Positions 19,953 to 29,267 are shown, counted from the stretch's first letter. The stretch is 64,000 nucleotides of DNA from Pseudomonadota bacterium (GCA_018822105.1 JAHJLB010000011.1:124001-188000); one strand, 5' to 3'. The notes: a model not told the origin generated them from the sequence alone. Program-made: numbers and translations.

Positions 19953-20999
19953 ATGCACGGCAAATGCGGACTGTTCTTTGAAAGCTACCGGGCCGAGGCC
20001 GCCGTATTCCAAAGCGGGTTCCAGAGGACCTGCCTGGGCATCTTCATCGTCCTGCTCCTGGCCTCCCCGCTGGTGCTGGACAGCTATTTCGTGTCCATGC
20101 TGAACCTCATCTGCATCGCGGTCATCGGGGCGGTGTCCCTGAACCTGCTCACGGGCGTCTGCGGGCAGATCTCCCTCGGCCACGGCGCGTTTCTGGGCGT
20201 CGGCGCCTATGTCGCGGCCCAGGCCACCCTGCATGGGGTGCCCTTCCTGGCGGCGCTGCTCCTCGGGGGCTTCGCGGCAGCCGCAGTGGGCATGGTCTTC
20301 GGCGTGCCCTCCCTCCGGCTCAAGGGCATCTACCTGGCCATCGCCACCCTGGCCGCCCAGCTCATCCTGGAATATGTTTTCCTGCACTGGGAGTCCGTCA
20401 CCGGCGGCTCGCGCGGTCTCATCGTCGACGCCCCGCAAATCCTTGGCTATTCCTTCGACAATGAGCGCAAGATCTTCTACCTGCTCTTCAGCATCACCGC
20501 CCTGTCCCTGCTCATGGTCACCAACGTCATGCGCACCAGGCACGGCCGGGCCTTTGTCTCCATCCGCGACTTCTACCTCTCCGCCGAAATCGCCGGGGTG
20601 AACCTCTTCGGCTACAAGCTGGCGGCCTTCGGGCTCTCGTCCTTCCTGGCGGGCGTTGCCGGCGGCCTGTGGGCCCACTACACCCTGTTCTTGTCCGCGG
20701 AGCAGTTCAACATCGGGCTGTCCATCTCCTACCTGGCCATGATCATCATCGGCGGCCTGGGCAGCGTTGTGGGCTCGGTCATGGGAGCGGTGTTCATGAC
20801 GCTCCTGCCGGAAGTGCTCAACGGCCTGTCCAACTCGATCTCCGACGTGCTGCCGAACATCAGCCAGTACATCGTGGCCCTGCGCGAGGGCGTCTTCGGG
20901 CTGGTGCTCATCCTGTTCCTCATTTTCGAGCCCGAGGGCCTGGCCAACCGCTGGAGGCTCATCAAGGCCTATTGGAAGCTGTATCCTTTCGCCCACTAG
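19953..20999 (+). CDS. livM: Branched-chain-amino-acid-type ABC permease LivM
   Basis: The 348-residue permease has a 25-residue hydrophilic N-terminal extension, then the family motifs NLLTGVCGQISLGHGAFLG, LRLKGIYLAIATLAAQLI and GRAFVSIRDFYLSAEIAGVN. About nine membrane helices are visible. It begins three bases after livH and ends LIFEPEGLANRWR, the usual LivM terminus. It forms the membrane channel with LivH. Confidence 0.93.
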   Translation: MHGKCGLFFESYRAEAAVFQSGFQRTCLGIFIVLLLASPLVLDSYFVSMLNLICIAVIGAVSLNLLTGVCGQISLGHGAFLGVGAYVAAQATLHGVPFLAALLLGGFAAAAVGMVFGVPSLRLKGIYLAIATLAAQLILEYVFLHWESVTGGSRGLIVDAPQILGYSFDNERKIFYLLFSITALSLLMVTNVMRTRHGRAFVSIRDFYLSAEIAGVNLFGYKLAAFGLSSFLAGVAGGLWAHYTLFLSAEQFNIGLSISYLAMIIIGGLGSVVGSVMGAVFMTLLPEVLNGLSNSISDVLPNISQYIVALREGVFGLVLILFLIFEPEGLANRWRLIKAYWKLYPFAH

Positions 21000-21084
21000 G
21001 CGGCGCTATGGCAGGGCCCGGGCGGGTCCGGCTACACCGTGTGGGCGCAGGTTCAACCGTAAGAGCATAGACAGGGGGGTTCAC

Positions 21085-22284
21085 ATGAAAAGGATGTTCA
21101 GATTTGCAGCCATCGCCGTGGCGCTCGTTTCCGCGCTGGCCATGGTCGGCTGCGGCGGCGAAAAGAAGGACGACAAGGCTGCGGCCAAGGAAATCCGCAT
21201 CGGCGGCATCATCGACCTTTCCGGCCCGACCTCTTCGGTGGGCGGCCCCTACGCGGAGGGCGTCAAGGCCGGCGTGGAGTACCTGAACGCCCAGGGCGGC
21301 ATCGCCGGCATGAAGATCGTCTTCGACCTCCAGGATGACGCCTACAACGTCCAGCAGGGCCTGACCATCTACAAGAAGTTCGCCCAGGACAAGGTCGTGG
21401 CCATCCAGGGTTATGGCACCAACGTCACCGAGGCCTTGATGCGCTCCGCAGCCAAGGACGAGATCACCTATTTCTCGGCCTCCTACTCCGCGCACCTCAC
21501 CGACCCCAAGACCGCGCCCTTCAACTTCTTCACCTCGGCCGACTACTCGACCCAGGTGCGCGCGGCCCTCAAGTACTTCAAGGAGAATTGGAAAGAGTCC
21601 CGCAAGCCACGGCTGGCACTTTTGTATCCCGACCACCCCTATGGCCTCTCGCCCATCCAGGCGGCCAAGGACTACGCTGCCGAGCTTGGCTTTGAGCTCG
21701 TGGGCGAGGCCAACGTTGACCTGAAGGCCATCGACGCCACCACCCAGCTTCTGCCCCTGAAGGACAAGAAGCCCGACTACATATGGTGCGGCGGTACCAC
21801 CCCGTCCACGGCCGTCATCCTGAAGGACGCCAAGAAGATCGGGCTCAAGGCCACCTTCTTCACCAACATCTGGGGCTCGGACGAGAACCTCATCAAGATG
21901 GCCGGCGATTCCAGCGAAGGCGCCTTCAGTCTTCAGGCTGCAGCCGTGTACGGTCAGGACGTTCCGGGCATGAAGACCATCCTGGAGATCAGCAAGAACC
22001 AGCCGCAGATGACCCACTACATCCGCGGCTTCGTCTCCATGCTGGCCATGGGCGAGGGCATCCGCCTGGCCGCGGCCAAGGGCCCGGTCACCGGCGCCTC
22101 CATCAAGGCCGCCCTGGAAGGCATGAAGGACTTCGACCCCATGGGCCTGGCGCCCAAGGTCTCCTTCCTGCCCACGGACCACCGCCCCAGCATGTCCGTG
22201 TTCCTGTACAAGATCACCGGCGGCAAGCTGACCTTCGTGACCCAGGAGAATCTGGAGCGCAAGGCTGAGTGGCTCGGCAAATAG
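21085..22284 (+). CDS. livK: Substrate-binding lipoprotein of the Liv-type transporter
   Basis: The 399-residue protein starts MKRMFRFAAIAVALVSALAM with a lipobox ending MVGC, so it is a lipoprotein facing the periplasm. The mature part is a type I periplasmic-binding fold of the LivK family (EIRIGGIIDLSGPTSSVGGP, YAEGVKAGVEYLNAQGGIAG). The family includes binders of branched-chain amino acids, amides, urea and aromatic acids. Residue-level specificity cannot be assigned, and the ligase neighbours suggest a carboxylic acid (inference). Confidence 0.92.
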   Translation: MKRMFRFAAIAVALVSALAMVGCGGEKKDDKAAAKEIRIGGIIDLSGPTSSVGGPYAEGVKAGVEYLNAQGGIAGMKIVFDLQDDAYNVQQGLTIYKKFAQDKVVAIQGYGTNVTEALMRSAAKDEITYFSASYSAHLTDPKTAPFNFFTSADYSTQVRAALKYFKENWKESRKPRLALLYPDHPYGLSPIQAAKDYAAELGFELVGEANVDLKAIDATTQLLPLKDKKPDYIWCGGTTPSTAVILKDAKKIGLKATFFTNIWGSDENLIKMAGDSSEGAFSLQAAAVYGQDVPGMKTILEISKNQPQMTHYIRGFVSMLAMGEGIRLAAAKGPVTGASIKAALEGMKDFDPMGLAPKVSFLPTDHRPSMSVFLYKITGGKLTFVTQENLERKAEWLGK

Positions 22285-22285
22285 T

Positions 22286-23104
22286 ATGAACGAAACGGTG
22301 TCCGCTAGAGACGTGCTCCGGGTGGAAAACCTGGAGGTCGTATACAACGACGTGGTCCTGGTGCTGAAGGGGCTCTCCCTCGCCGTACGCGAGGGAGAGA
22401 TCACCGCCCTTCTCGGCGCCAACGGCGCGGGCAAGTCCACCACCCTCAAGGCCATCTCCGGGCTGCTGCTCAGCGAGGACGGGGAGGTCACTGCGGGGAG
22501 CGTGGTTTACGACGGCCAGCCCATCCAGGGCATCGCCCCGGAGCAGATCGTGCGCCGGGGCATCTTCCAGGTCATGGAAGGGCGGCGCATCTTCGTGGAC
22601 ATCACCGTTGAGGAGAACCTGCGCTGCGGGGCCCACACCAGGCCCCGCAGCGAGTTCGCCGAGAGCATCGAGAAGGTCTACACCTATTTCCCGCGACTGG
22701 CCGAACGCCGCAAGCAGCTGGCCGGGTACATGTCCGGCGGCGAACAGCAGATGCTGGCCATCGGCCGCGCCGTCATGGCCAGGCCGCGCCTGCTGCTGCT
22801 CGATGAGCCGAGTTTGGGCCTGGCTCCGCTGCTGGTGGAGGAAATTTTCGAAATCGTCACGCGCATCAACAAGAACGAAGGCGTCACCGTGCTGCTGGTG
22901 GAGCAGAACGCACGCGCCGCGCTCACCGTGAGCGGACGCGGCTACATCATGGAGAACGGCCGCATCGTCATGGAAGGCGCAGCCAAGGATCTGCTGGACA
23001 ACCCTGATGTCCAGGAATTCTATCTGGGCATGGGCCACGCAGGGAACAAGAAGAGCTACCGCGACGTGAAGCACTACCGCCGTCGCAAGCGCTGGCTGGG
23101 CTGA
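22286..23104 (+). CDS. livF: Branched-chain-amino-acid-type ABC transporter ATPase LivF
   Basis: The 272-residue ATPase has Walker A LLGANGAGKSTTLKAISG, signature MSGGEQQMLAIGRAVM and Walker B LLLLDEPSLGLAPLLVEEIF, all typical of LivF. A basic C-terminal tail (KHYRRRKRWLG) extends beyond the usual end. It starts two bases after the livK stop. With LivG it should form the heterodimeric ATPase. Confidence 0.93.
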   Translation: MNETVSARDVLRVENLEVVYNDVVLVLKGLSLAVREGEITALLGANGAGKSTTLKAISGLLLSEDGEVTAGSVVYDGQPIQGIAPEQIVRRGIFQVMEGRRIFVDITVEENLRCGAHTRPRSEFAESIEKVYTYFPRLAERRKQLAGYMSGGEQQMLAIGRAVMARPRLLLLDEPSLGLAPLLVEEIFEIVTRINKNEGVTVLLVEQNARAALTVSGRGYIMENGRIVMEGAAKDLLDNPDVQEFYLGMGHAGNKKSYRDVKHYRRRKRWLG

Positions 23105-23157
23105 TCCGCGCAGCATGCAGGCATTCGCCGCAAACCCGGCCTGGGAGGACAGCACCG

Positions 23158-24393
23158 ATGTTGTACCACGACCTGGAAACCCAGAGTCCTGAAAAACGCG
23201 AGGCCCGCCAGTGGAAGGCCGTGCGCAAGCTCCTGGAGAAGGCCGCCAAGGACTCCGGGGAGTTCCGCGAGCGCCTGGAGCGCTCCGGCCTCACCCTGCG
23301 CGAGCTGGACTCCCTCGCGGCCTATTCCGCCCTGCCTCCGCTGCGCAAGAAGGAACTCATCAGCCTGCAGGCCGAGCGCGGTCTGGACTGGCTTTTGACC
23401 TGCAAGCCGGGCGAGCTGCGGCGCATCTATCAGTCCCCCGGCCCCATCTTCGACCCCGAGGGCGCGGAGCAGGACTACTGGGGCTGGGCCGAGGGCTTCT
23501 TCGCCGTCGGGTTCCGGCCCGGCGACCTGGTGCAGATGACCTTCAGCTACCACCTGACCCCGGCCGGACTCATGCTCGAGGAGCCCCTGCGCGAGATCGG
23601 CTGCGCGGTGATCCCGGCCGGGCCGGGCAACACCGAGGTGCAGGTGGAGCTCATGCGGCGGCTGCCGGTCACCGGATTCGTGGGCATGGCCAGCTACCTC
23701 AGGGTCATCGGCGAGAAGGCCAGGGCTTTGGGCCTGGACCTCCGCAAGGACCTGGGCATACGCAAGGCCTTTGTGGCAGCGGAGCGCCTGCCGGAGTCCC
23801 TGCGCGCCGAGGTGGAGGAGCTGTTCGGCGCCACGGTGCGCCAGGGCTACGGCACCGCGGACGTGGGCTGCATCGCCTACGAATGCGAACACCCCCAGGG
23901 CATGCACCTGTCCTCGCGGGCGCTGGTGGAGATCTGCGACCCGGAGACCGGTCGCCCGCTGCCCGTGGGCGAGACCGGCGAGGTGGTTGTGACGCCCTTC
24001 ACCAGGGACTACCCGCTCCTGCGCCTGGCCACGGGCGACCTCTCCAGCCTCATAGAGGCCCCCTGCCCCTGCGGCCGCACCTCGCTCAGGCTCGACGGCA
24101 TCAAGGGCCGGGCCGACGACACGGCCAAGGTCAAGGGCCAGTTCATCTATCCTGCCCAGGCCGCCCAGGTGGCGGCGCAGTTCCCCCAGGTCGCGGCCTG
24201 GCAGATCGTGGTCAGCAACCCCGGCGGCAAGGACCGCATCAAGGTGCGCCTGGCGCTGACGGACCCAATGGACGCTGCGGCCTTCCAGGCGGCCTTCCAG
24301 GCCCTGCTGAAGCTCAAGCCCGAGGTCGAGCCCCTGGGGCCCGACGCCATCGCCCAGGACGCCAGGCGGCTCGTGGACGAGCGCACCTTCTAG
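23158..24393 (+). CDS. Phenylacetate-CoA ligase-like AMP-forming enzyme
   Basis: The 411-residue protein belongs to the PaaK branch of adenylate-forming enzymes: the segment FGATVRQGYGTADVGCIAYE, the GETGEVVVTPFTRDYPLLRL motif and APCPCGRTSLRLDGIKGRAD near the C-terminus are characteristic. Family members make aryl-CoA thioesters from aromatic acids, but many paralogs have unknown substrates, so I leave the symbol empty. It closes the liv operon, 53 bases after livF, and is the second CoA ligase in it. The likely biological process is import and CoA activation of an aromatic or fatty acid. Confidence 0.85.
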   Translation: MLYHDLETQSPEKREARQWKAVRKLLEKAAKDSGEFRERLERSGLTLRELDSLAAYSALPPLRKKELISLQAERGLDWLLTCKPGELRRIYQSPGPIFDPEGAEQDYWGWAEGFFAVGFRPGDLVQMTFSYHLTPAGLMLEEPLREIGCAVIPAGPGNTEVQVELMRRLPVTGFVGMASYLRVIGEKARALGLDLRKDLGIRKAFVAAERLPESLRAEVEELFGATVRQGYGTADVGCIAYECEHPQGMHLSSRALVEICDPETGRPLPVGETGEVVVTPFTRDYPLLRLATGDLSSLIEAPCPCGRTSLRLDGIKGRADDTAKVKGQFIYPAQAAQVAAQFPQVAAWQIVVSNPGGKDRIKVRLALTDPMDAAAFQAAFQALLKLKPEVEPLGPDAIAQDARRLVDERTF

Positions 24394-24422
24394 GGCTCCT
24401 GGCCAGCAAAGGCGGCAACGAA

Positions 24423-24450
24423 AAAGGCCGACCCGCGAGGGTCGGCCTTT
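24423..24450 (-). terminator. Terminator hairpin after the tRNA-Gly genes
   Basis: A perfect 12-base stem AAAGGCCGACCC / GGGTCGGCCTTT with a 4-base loop is followed on the minus strand by a run of T, giving an intrinsic terminator for the tRNA transcript. It may also work in the plus direction for the liv operon, where only three T follow. Confidence 0.75.
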
Positions 24451-24458
24451 GAACGTTC

Positions 24459-24533
<75 letters not shown>

Positions 24534-24572
24534 TCACTGGTGGGTTTCCGGACTGTGCCGGAAGGGTTGAAA

Positions 24573-24598
24573 GAGGGCCGACCTTGCGGTCGGCCCTC
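24573..24598 (-). other. Hairpin between the two tRNA-Gly genes
   Basis: A perfect 11-base stem GAGGGCCGACC / GGTCGGCCCTC with a 4-base loop lies between the two tRNA genes. Its core GGCCGACC / GGTCGGCC is the same as in the terminator at 24423-24450. It has only a short T stretch (TTTC) behind it on the minus strand, so it is either a leaky terminator or a processing signal. Confidence 0.6.
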
Positions 24599-24610
24599 CG
24601 CGAAAGAGCC

Positions 24611-24685
<75 letters not shown>

Positions 24686-24699
24686 TCAAAAGGGAGCTC

Positions 24700-24728
24700 C
24701 TTCTACAATTGCCCTCCCAAACTGTCAA
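24700..24728 (-). promoter_or_regulatory. Promoter of the tRNA-Gly transcript
   Basis: On the minus strand TTGACA (24728 to 24723) and TAGAAG (24705 to 24700) are separated by 17 bases, and the predicted transcription start would be a few bases before the tRNA 5' end at 24685. The -35 matches the consensus perfectly. Confidence 0.6.
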
Positions 24729-24870
24729 GCCTCAAGATTCATCTTTATACAATCCAGGACCATACTCAGGGCTTGGGCAGGCAGCTCCACCCCGGGTCCT
24801 TTGGCCCCTGCCCCCCAAACCCGGAGAGTGGGGGGCCAGAAAGCAAGGAGCAGCGCGGCATTACAGCCCC

Positions 24871-24899
24871 TTTACAACGCCTTTGATTTTGGTTTATCA
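24871..24899 (+). promoter_or_regulatory. Possible promoter of dksA
   Basis: TTTACA (24871-24876) and TTATCA (24894-24899) are separated by 17 bases, about 75 bases before the dksA start. Neither box is strong. Confidence 0.35.
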
Positions 24900-24975
24900 C
24901 GCGCACTCACTTTGCACTCGGAGCACAGCGGGCCAATGGCTGGCCCGACCGCTTATTTCATTCAGGAGACTGCGC

Positions 24976-25338
24976 ATGGAAGCCAAAGACATCCAGTTCT
25001 TCCGGGACATGCTAAACGCCATGCTCGAGGAGATCCTGCAGAAGGGCCAAGCCACCATCGACGACATGACCGACACCGTTGAGGTCTACGCCGACCCTGC
25101 AGACAGAGCCACGGCGGAATCCGACCGGGCCTTCACCCTGCGCCTGCGCGACCGTGAGCGCAAGCTCATCAAGAAGATCCAGCAGGCCATCCAGCGCATC
25201 GAAGACGGCGAATTCGGCGTCTGCGTCGAGTGCGGTGACGACATCGGCATCGCCCGGCTCAAGGCCCGGCCCATGACCACCTTGTGCATCAACTGCAAGA
25301 GCAAGCAGGAAGAAGACGAGATGGTCCGGGGCGACTAG
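24976..25338 (+). CDS. dksA: DksA/TraR-family zinc-finger transcription factor
   Basis: DksA binds the secondary channel of RNA polymerase and works with ppGpp in the stringent response. The 120-residue protein has the N-terminal coiled-coil helices (MEAKDIQFFRDMLNAMLEEI) and a four-cysteine zinc finger, CVEC then CINC 20 residues later. At 120 residues it is shorter than E. coli DksA (151) but matches shorter family members. The ATG at 24976 follows CAGGAG. An in-frame extension back into the tRNA region is not coding. Confidence 0.9.
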   Translation: MEAKDIQFFRDMLNAMLEEILQKGQATIDDMTDTVEVYADPADRATAESDRAFTLRLRDRERKLIKKIQQAIQRIEDGEFGVCVECGDDIGIARLKARPMTTLCINCKSKQEEDEMVRGD

Positions 25339-25383
25339 CCCTGCGGACGCAATCGGCAACCGTCCAGTCCCGGGAGGCCCACG

Positions 25384-26931
25384 GTGGAAGCCAGCTTCTT
25401 CCGCTTCCTGGCAGATGAGCTGGGCACAGTTCTCGCCGGCCAGCGCATCGAAAAAATCCACGGCCCAGCCGATGGGGTTCTGGCCATCACCCTGCACGGG
25501 CAGGGCCGCACGAACCACCTGATCTTCAGGCCCGCCAAGACGGCGGGCCTCCTTTTTTTCAGCGCCGAACGCCCCGCCAATCCCTTCACGGCGCCGGCCC
25601 GCGTCATGTGGCTGCGCAAGCGCCTCACCGGACGGCGGCTTCTCCTGGCCCGCCAGGACTGGCCGAACCTGCGCCTGGCCTTTGCCTTAAGCCCGCGGGA
25701 CGTGCCCGCAGCCGGGCAGTGGCTCGTGTTCGACCTGCGCAGCGGCCTCACCCTGGCCGAGGACTTCCCGCAGGCCCAGGTGCCCGCCTGGCCCGTTCTT
25801 GAGCGCATCCTGGACGACGACGCCATCTGGCGCGCGCATCCGCAGATCACCCCACCGCTGCGCAAGCGCCTGGCCGTCCTGGCGGCTGAGAATCCAGCAC
25901 GGGCCGCGCAGTTGCTGGAGCGCCTCAAGGGCGGCCGATGCGACGCCTTCTTCCTGCCCGAAGCGGCCCTGCGGCCCGAGGCCCCGCCCCGGCCCCCCCT
26001 GGCCTGGGACGAGGGGCTTCCCGGCACGGAGCGCTTCCCCAGCGCCAGCGCAGCGGCCACGGCCTTCGGGCAGCGCACCCTGTTCCCGCTGCTCGCCCGG
26101 GCCGAGGAGTCCGAAATGACGGCCCAGGCCGCCCAGGCCCGCAAGCGCCAAGCGCGCCAACTGGCCCTGCTGGACCAGGACGAGGCCCGGCACCGCGCCC
26201 TGGCGGAGCTCTCCGTTGCTGCGGAGGCCTTGCAGGTCGCCCTCTCCAGCCTGAATTACACGCCGCGCACCTCCCCCCTTGTGCTGGAGCATCCGGAGCG
26301 GGGCCCGGTTCCCGTGCCCCTCGATCCGCGCCTGAACCCGGTGGAGAACATGGCCCGGCTGTTTCAGCAGGCGGCCAAGGGGCGGCGCGGACTCATCCAT
26401 GTGCAGCGCAGGCGCGCAGAGCTGGCCGCAGGCGGCGATCCGAATGTTCCATCACCCCCGCCGCGCGCAGGCAAGCCCCCTGCGGCCAGCCCGGCCGCCT
26501 CGGCCCTGCCGAAGCGCTACCTGGGGCTGGCCGTGTCGCTGTTCCGCACCTCCGACGGTTTTCTGGTGCTGCGCGGAAAAAGCAGCCAGGCCAACCACGA
26601 CCTGCTCTCAAAGGCGGCCGGGCCCTTTGACCTCTGGTTTCACGTGGCCGGCGGCCCCAGCGCCCACGTCATCCTCAAGCGCGACTTTCCGGACCAGAAG
26701 GTGCCCGAGGCGAGCCTCCTGGAGGCCGCGGGGCTCTGCGCACTCAAGAGCTTCCGCAGAAACGACGCCAAGGCCGAGGTGCTCTGCGCCAAGGTCCGCG
26801 ACGTGCGCAAGGTCAAGGGCGCGGCCATCGGCAGCGTGGCTGTGGATCAGGTGGAGCGGACCCTTGTGGTGGCCCTGGACCCCACCCTGGACCAGCGTCT
26901 GGCCGGGAGCCAGCCGGTCCCCGGCGCATAA
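25384..26931 (+). CDS. rqcH: NFACT-family protein, RqcH-like
   Basis: The 515-residue protein matches the NFACT layout: NFACT-N domain (about residues 5-200), a short coiled-coil region near residues 240-290 (AQAARKRQARQLALL-like, Ala/Arg-rich), and a C-terminal NFACT-R domain with GPFDLWFHVAGGPSAHVILK. RqcH binds stalled 50S subunits and adds C-terminal Ala tails that mark the nascent chain for degradation. The function is inferred from the family. Translation begins at the GTG at 25384 after GGGAGG. The product is somewhat shorter than Bacillus RqcH (about 570). It follows dksA by 45 bases. Confidence 0.85.
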   Translation: MEASFFRFLADELGTVLAGQRIEKIHGPADGVLAITLHGQGRTNHLIFRPAKTAGLLFFSAERPANPFTAPARVMWLRKRLTGRRLLLARQDWPNLRLAFALSPRDVPAAGQWLVFDLRSGLTLAEDFPQAQVPAWPVLERILDDDAIWRAHPQITPPLRKRLAVLAAENPARAAQLLERLKGGRCDAFFLPEAALRPEAPPRPPLAWDEGLPGTERFPSASAAATAFGQRTLFPLLARAEESEMTAQAAQARKRQARQLALLDQDEARHRALAELSVAAEALQVALSSLNYTPRTSPLVLEHPERGPVPVPLDPRLNPVENMARLFQQAAKGRRGLIHVQRRRAELAAGGDPNVPSPPPRAGKPPAASPAASALPKRYLGLAVSLFRTSDGFLVLRGKSSQANHDLLSKAAGPFDLWFHVAGGPSAHVILKRDFPDQKVPEASLLEAAGLCALKSFRRNDAKAEVLCAKVRDVRKVKGAAIGSVAVDQVERTLVVALDPTLDQRLAGSQPVPGA

Positions 26932-26934
26932 GAA

Positions 26935-26956
26935 AAGGCGCGCCGAAGCGCGCCTT
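26935..26956 (-). terminator. Hairpin terminator between convergent genes
   Basis: An 8-base stem AAGGCGCG / CGCGCCTT is followed on the minus strand by TTTTCTT-like T-rich sequence, fitting a terminator for the lysozyme-like gene at 26988. It lies just after the rqcH stop and may act in both directions. Confidence 0.6.
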
Positions 26957-26987
26957 CATCTCGATCAGGCCGCGTGGTCTCCCCAGA

Positions 26988-27995
26988 TCACACGATCCTG
27001 TTCATCCCTTTCTTTTCCAGCATGGCCAGGACCATGTCCTTCTCCTGCTTGAGCCGCCCGCGCACGCTGGCGCGCACAGCCTCGGTGGAGCTACCGAACT
27101 GGTTCTGGCGCCTGCTGTACACCTCGCTGACCAAGGCCTGCTCAAAGCCCTTGGCCCCGGCAACGACACCCTGCGCGGCCTCGGGCTTCTTCAAAAACTT
27201 GTCTATGGCCTCATTGAAGATGCGCGCCGCGCCGCTGGCCCCATGCTGCACCGCAGTGCTGAACAGGGCCTCGCGCAGGGCCGGCTTGGCGCTCTCGATG
27301 TCCACGCCGGTCATCTCGCGGATCTTCTCCCGCGCGGGCTGGTAATGGTCCTTCTTGATGAACTCCGTCTGCAGGCGCTCGAAGCGCTCCGGGTTTTCGG
27401 CCGCGATCTTGGCCCATTCCGCGGGCATGCGGCCCCTGGTGGAGCCGGTGTTGGCCGCGCCGGCCCGGCTCAAGCGCTCGGCCCAGGCGGGCTCGTGCTC
27501 GGCGAGATAGCCCAGGAAGCGTTTCATGGTGCCCGCGCGCGAAGAAATCTGGAACGTGCCGTAGCTGGTGCCGCCGGTCCGGTCATAGCCGACGGCCGCC
27601 GCGCCCTTGCTGCCGGATTCGAACATGGCCGCCAGGGAGCCGAGCCCCTGGGAGCCGGCATTGCGCGTCAGGGCCAGCTCCAGCTGAGCGGGATTGGCAG
27701 GCTGCCGCCCAGGAAGCTCCTGGCCGGTGAGCCGGGCGATGGTGTTCAGGGCATCCATCATCATGCTGTCGTTGATGAGGCTTGTGTCAAAGGCCGAGGC
27801 CATGGCCTCCGAATCCTGCGCATCGACGCCCATGGCCTGCTGGGCCATGCGCAGCTCGGCCTGGAAGGCCAGGGTTTTCGGGTCAGCCGCCTTGGCGCCG
27901 CGCTGGGACAGGCCGCGCAGCTCCGCAGCAGGTCCGGACTGGACCTCTTTCAAAACGCGGATGGCCTCCGCAAGCATTTTTGGATCACTGGACAT
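26988..27995 (-). CDS. Putative lysozyme-like peptidoglycan hydrolase
   Basis: The 335-residue protein starts at the ATG at 27995 after GGAGGG. It has no signal peptide. The N-terminal 110 residues are Ala/Gln/Met-rich and helical. From about residue 115 a lysozyme-like fold is suggested by AAMFESGSKGAAAVGYDRTG and GGTSYGTFQISSRAGTMKRF, where the Glu of FESG could be catalytic and the GTFQIS segment resembles the glycosidase core. Phage-type or flagellum-associated wall hydrolases have similar domains, but there are no phage or flagellar neighbours. The function is tentative. The 3' end converges with rqcH. Confidence 0.55.
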   Translation of the reverse strand: MSSDPKMLAEAIRVLKEVQSGPAAELRGLSQRGAKAADPKTLAFQAELRMAQQAMGVDAQDSEAMASAFDTSLINDSMMMDALNTIARLTGQELPGRQPANPAQLELALTRNAGSQGLGSLAAMFESGSKGAAAVGYDRTGGTSYGTFQISSRAGTMKRFLGYLAEHEPAWAERLSRAGAANTGSTRGRMPAEWAKIAAENPERFERLQTEFIKKDHYQPAREKIREMTGVDIESAKPALREALFSTAVQHGASGAARIFNEAIDKFLKKPEAAQGVVAGAKGFEQALVSEVYSRRQNQFGSSTEAVRASVRGRLKQEKDMVLAMLEKKGMNRIV

Positions 27996-28103
27996 CGCAC
28001 CCCTCCGCCGTCGGGAAATTGACCACGACACGGTCTTCGATGTCACGTTAAGCAGGTTCCGTGCCGGGCACAAGTATTTGTTTGATGCCGAAGTGTTACA
28101 GCT

Positions 28104-29264
28104 TCATTCAGCAGCGGCCAGGAGCTCGCCCAGGCGCACGTCCGTCAAAAGGCGGGACACCAGGCGGGCGTGGCCCGAGGGGAAGGCATAGGCGCTCAAC
28201 TCCGCCGGACGGACCAGCCGCGCCTCCACGGCCTCGTGCAGGCGATGCCCGGTCCTCGCATCCTGGCCGGGCTCGGCCCGACAGAAATACCCGTGCAGGG
28301 TGATGCGGTAGCGCGTGTAGCTGGAACGGATCACGTCGATCTTGCCCGCCGGGCGCACAGCGAGTTCCGTCTCCTCCCGATACTCCCTGATCATGGCCTG
28401 CTCCGGGCTTTCGCCTGGCTCCATGACTCCGCCGGGGAACTCCCAGAGCCCTGGCCAGACGTCGTCGGGCCTGCGTTTCTGGATGAACAGGAGCCCGCCT
28501 GTGACCAGCACCCCGCAGGCCATGTCCACGCGGACGATTTCCGGTCTGGGCGATGGCGCAGGCCGCTGGGATGTTGTGCCGCGCGCATGAGCCAGGCAGT
28601 GGGCGCAAACGGGGCAGTCCGGGCAGTACGCCTCCCTCGGCTTGCAGACCAGGGCGCCCAGCTCCATGAGCCCCTGGTTGAAGGCGCGGGCCGCGTTTTC
28701 CGGCACCAGCTCCCAGGCAGCTGCCAGGATGCGCCGCTTCACGGCGGGCGCGCTCAGGGGCTGATCGATGTCCAGCACCCGGGCGAGCACGCGCTCCACA
28801 TTGGCGTCCACGGCCGGGCGGGCAGCGTTGTAGGCCACGCTCATGATGGCCCCGGCCGTGTACGGGCCGATGCCGGGCAGGGCGCGCACGGCCTCGAAGG
28901 TTGCGGGAAAGACGCCGCCATGCTCCGTCAGGATGGTCCGGGCCGCGCGCATCAGGTTGCGCGCGCGGGAGTAGTAGCCCAGGCCCTCCCAGAGCTTGAG
29001 CACCTCGTCCTCGTGGGCCTGGGCCAGGGTGGAGACATCAGGGAAACGCCGCAGGAAGCGCTCGAAATAGGCCACGGCGCGGTCCATCTGGGTCTGCTGG
29101 AGCATGATCTCCGAAAGCCAGACCTCATAGGGGGCCAGGCTGCGACGCCAGGGCAGGTCGCGGGCGTTGGCCGCAAACCACCCCAAAAGTTCGGCGCGAA
29201 ACCCTGCAATGTCCAAGGCTCCGGCCAGGGGCGCCGGAGCCTTGGGCGGCTGATCCTGCGCCAA
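28104..29264 (-). CDS. mutY: Adenine DNA glycosylase MutY
   Basis: MutY removes A opposite 8-oxoguanine. The 386-residue protein has the HhH motif LPGIGPYTAGAIMSVAYN followed by the catalytic Asp (ARPAVDANVERVLAR), the QQTQ minor-groove segment (LSEIMLQQTQMDRAV), a 4Fe-4S loop with Cys spaced CKPREAYCPDCPVCAHC, and a C-terminal NUDIX-like domain (GLWEFPGGVMEPGESPEQAM). The frame starts at a TTG at 29264, four bases after the gpmA stop; no better start is obvious, so the exact N-terminus is uncertain. Confidence 0.95.
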   Translation of the reverse strand: MAQDQPPKAPAPLAGALDIAGFRAELLGWFAANARDLPWRRSLAPYEVWLSEIMLQQTQMDRAVAYFERFLRRFPDVSTLAQAHEDEVLKLWEGLGYYSRARNLMRAARTILTEHGGVFPATFEAVRALPGIGPYTAGAIMSVAYNAARPAVDANVERVLARVLDIDQPLSAPAVKRRILAAAWELVPENAARAFNQGLMELGALVCKPREAYCPDCPVCAHCLAHARGTTSQRPAPSPRPEIVRVDMACGVLVTGGLLFIQKRRPDDVWPGLWEFPGGVMEPGESPEQAMIREYREETELAVRPAGKIDVIRSSYTRYRITLHGYFCRAEPGQDARTGHRLHEAVEARLVRPAELSAYAFPSGHARLVSRLLTDVRLGELLAAAE

Positions 29265-29267
29265 GGG

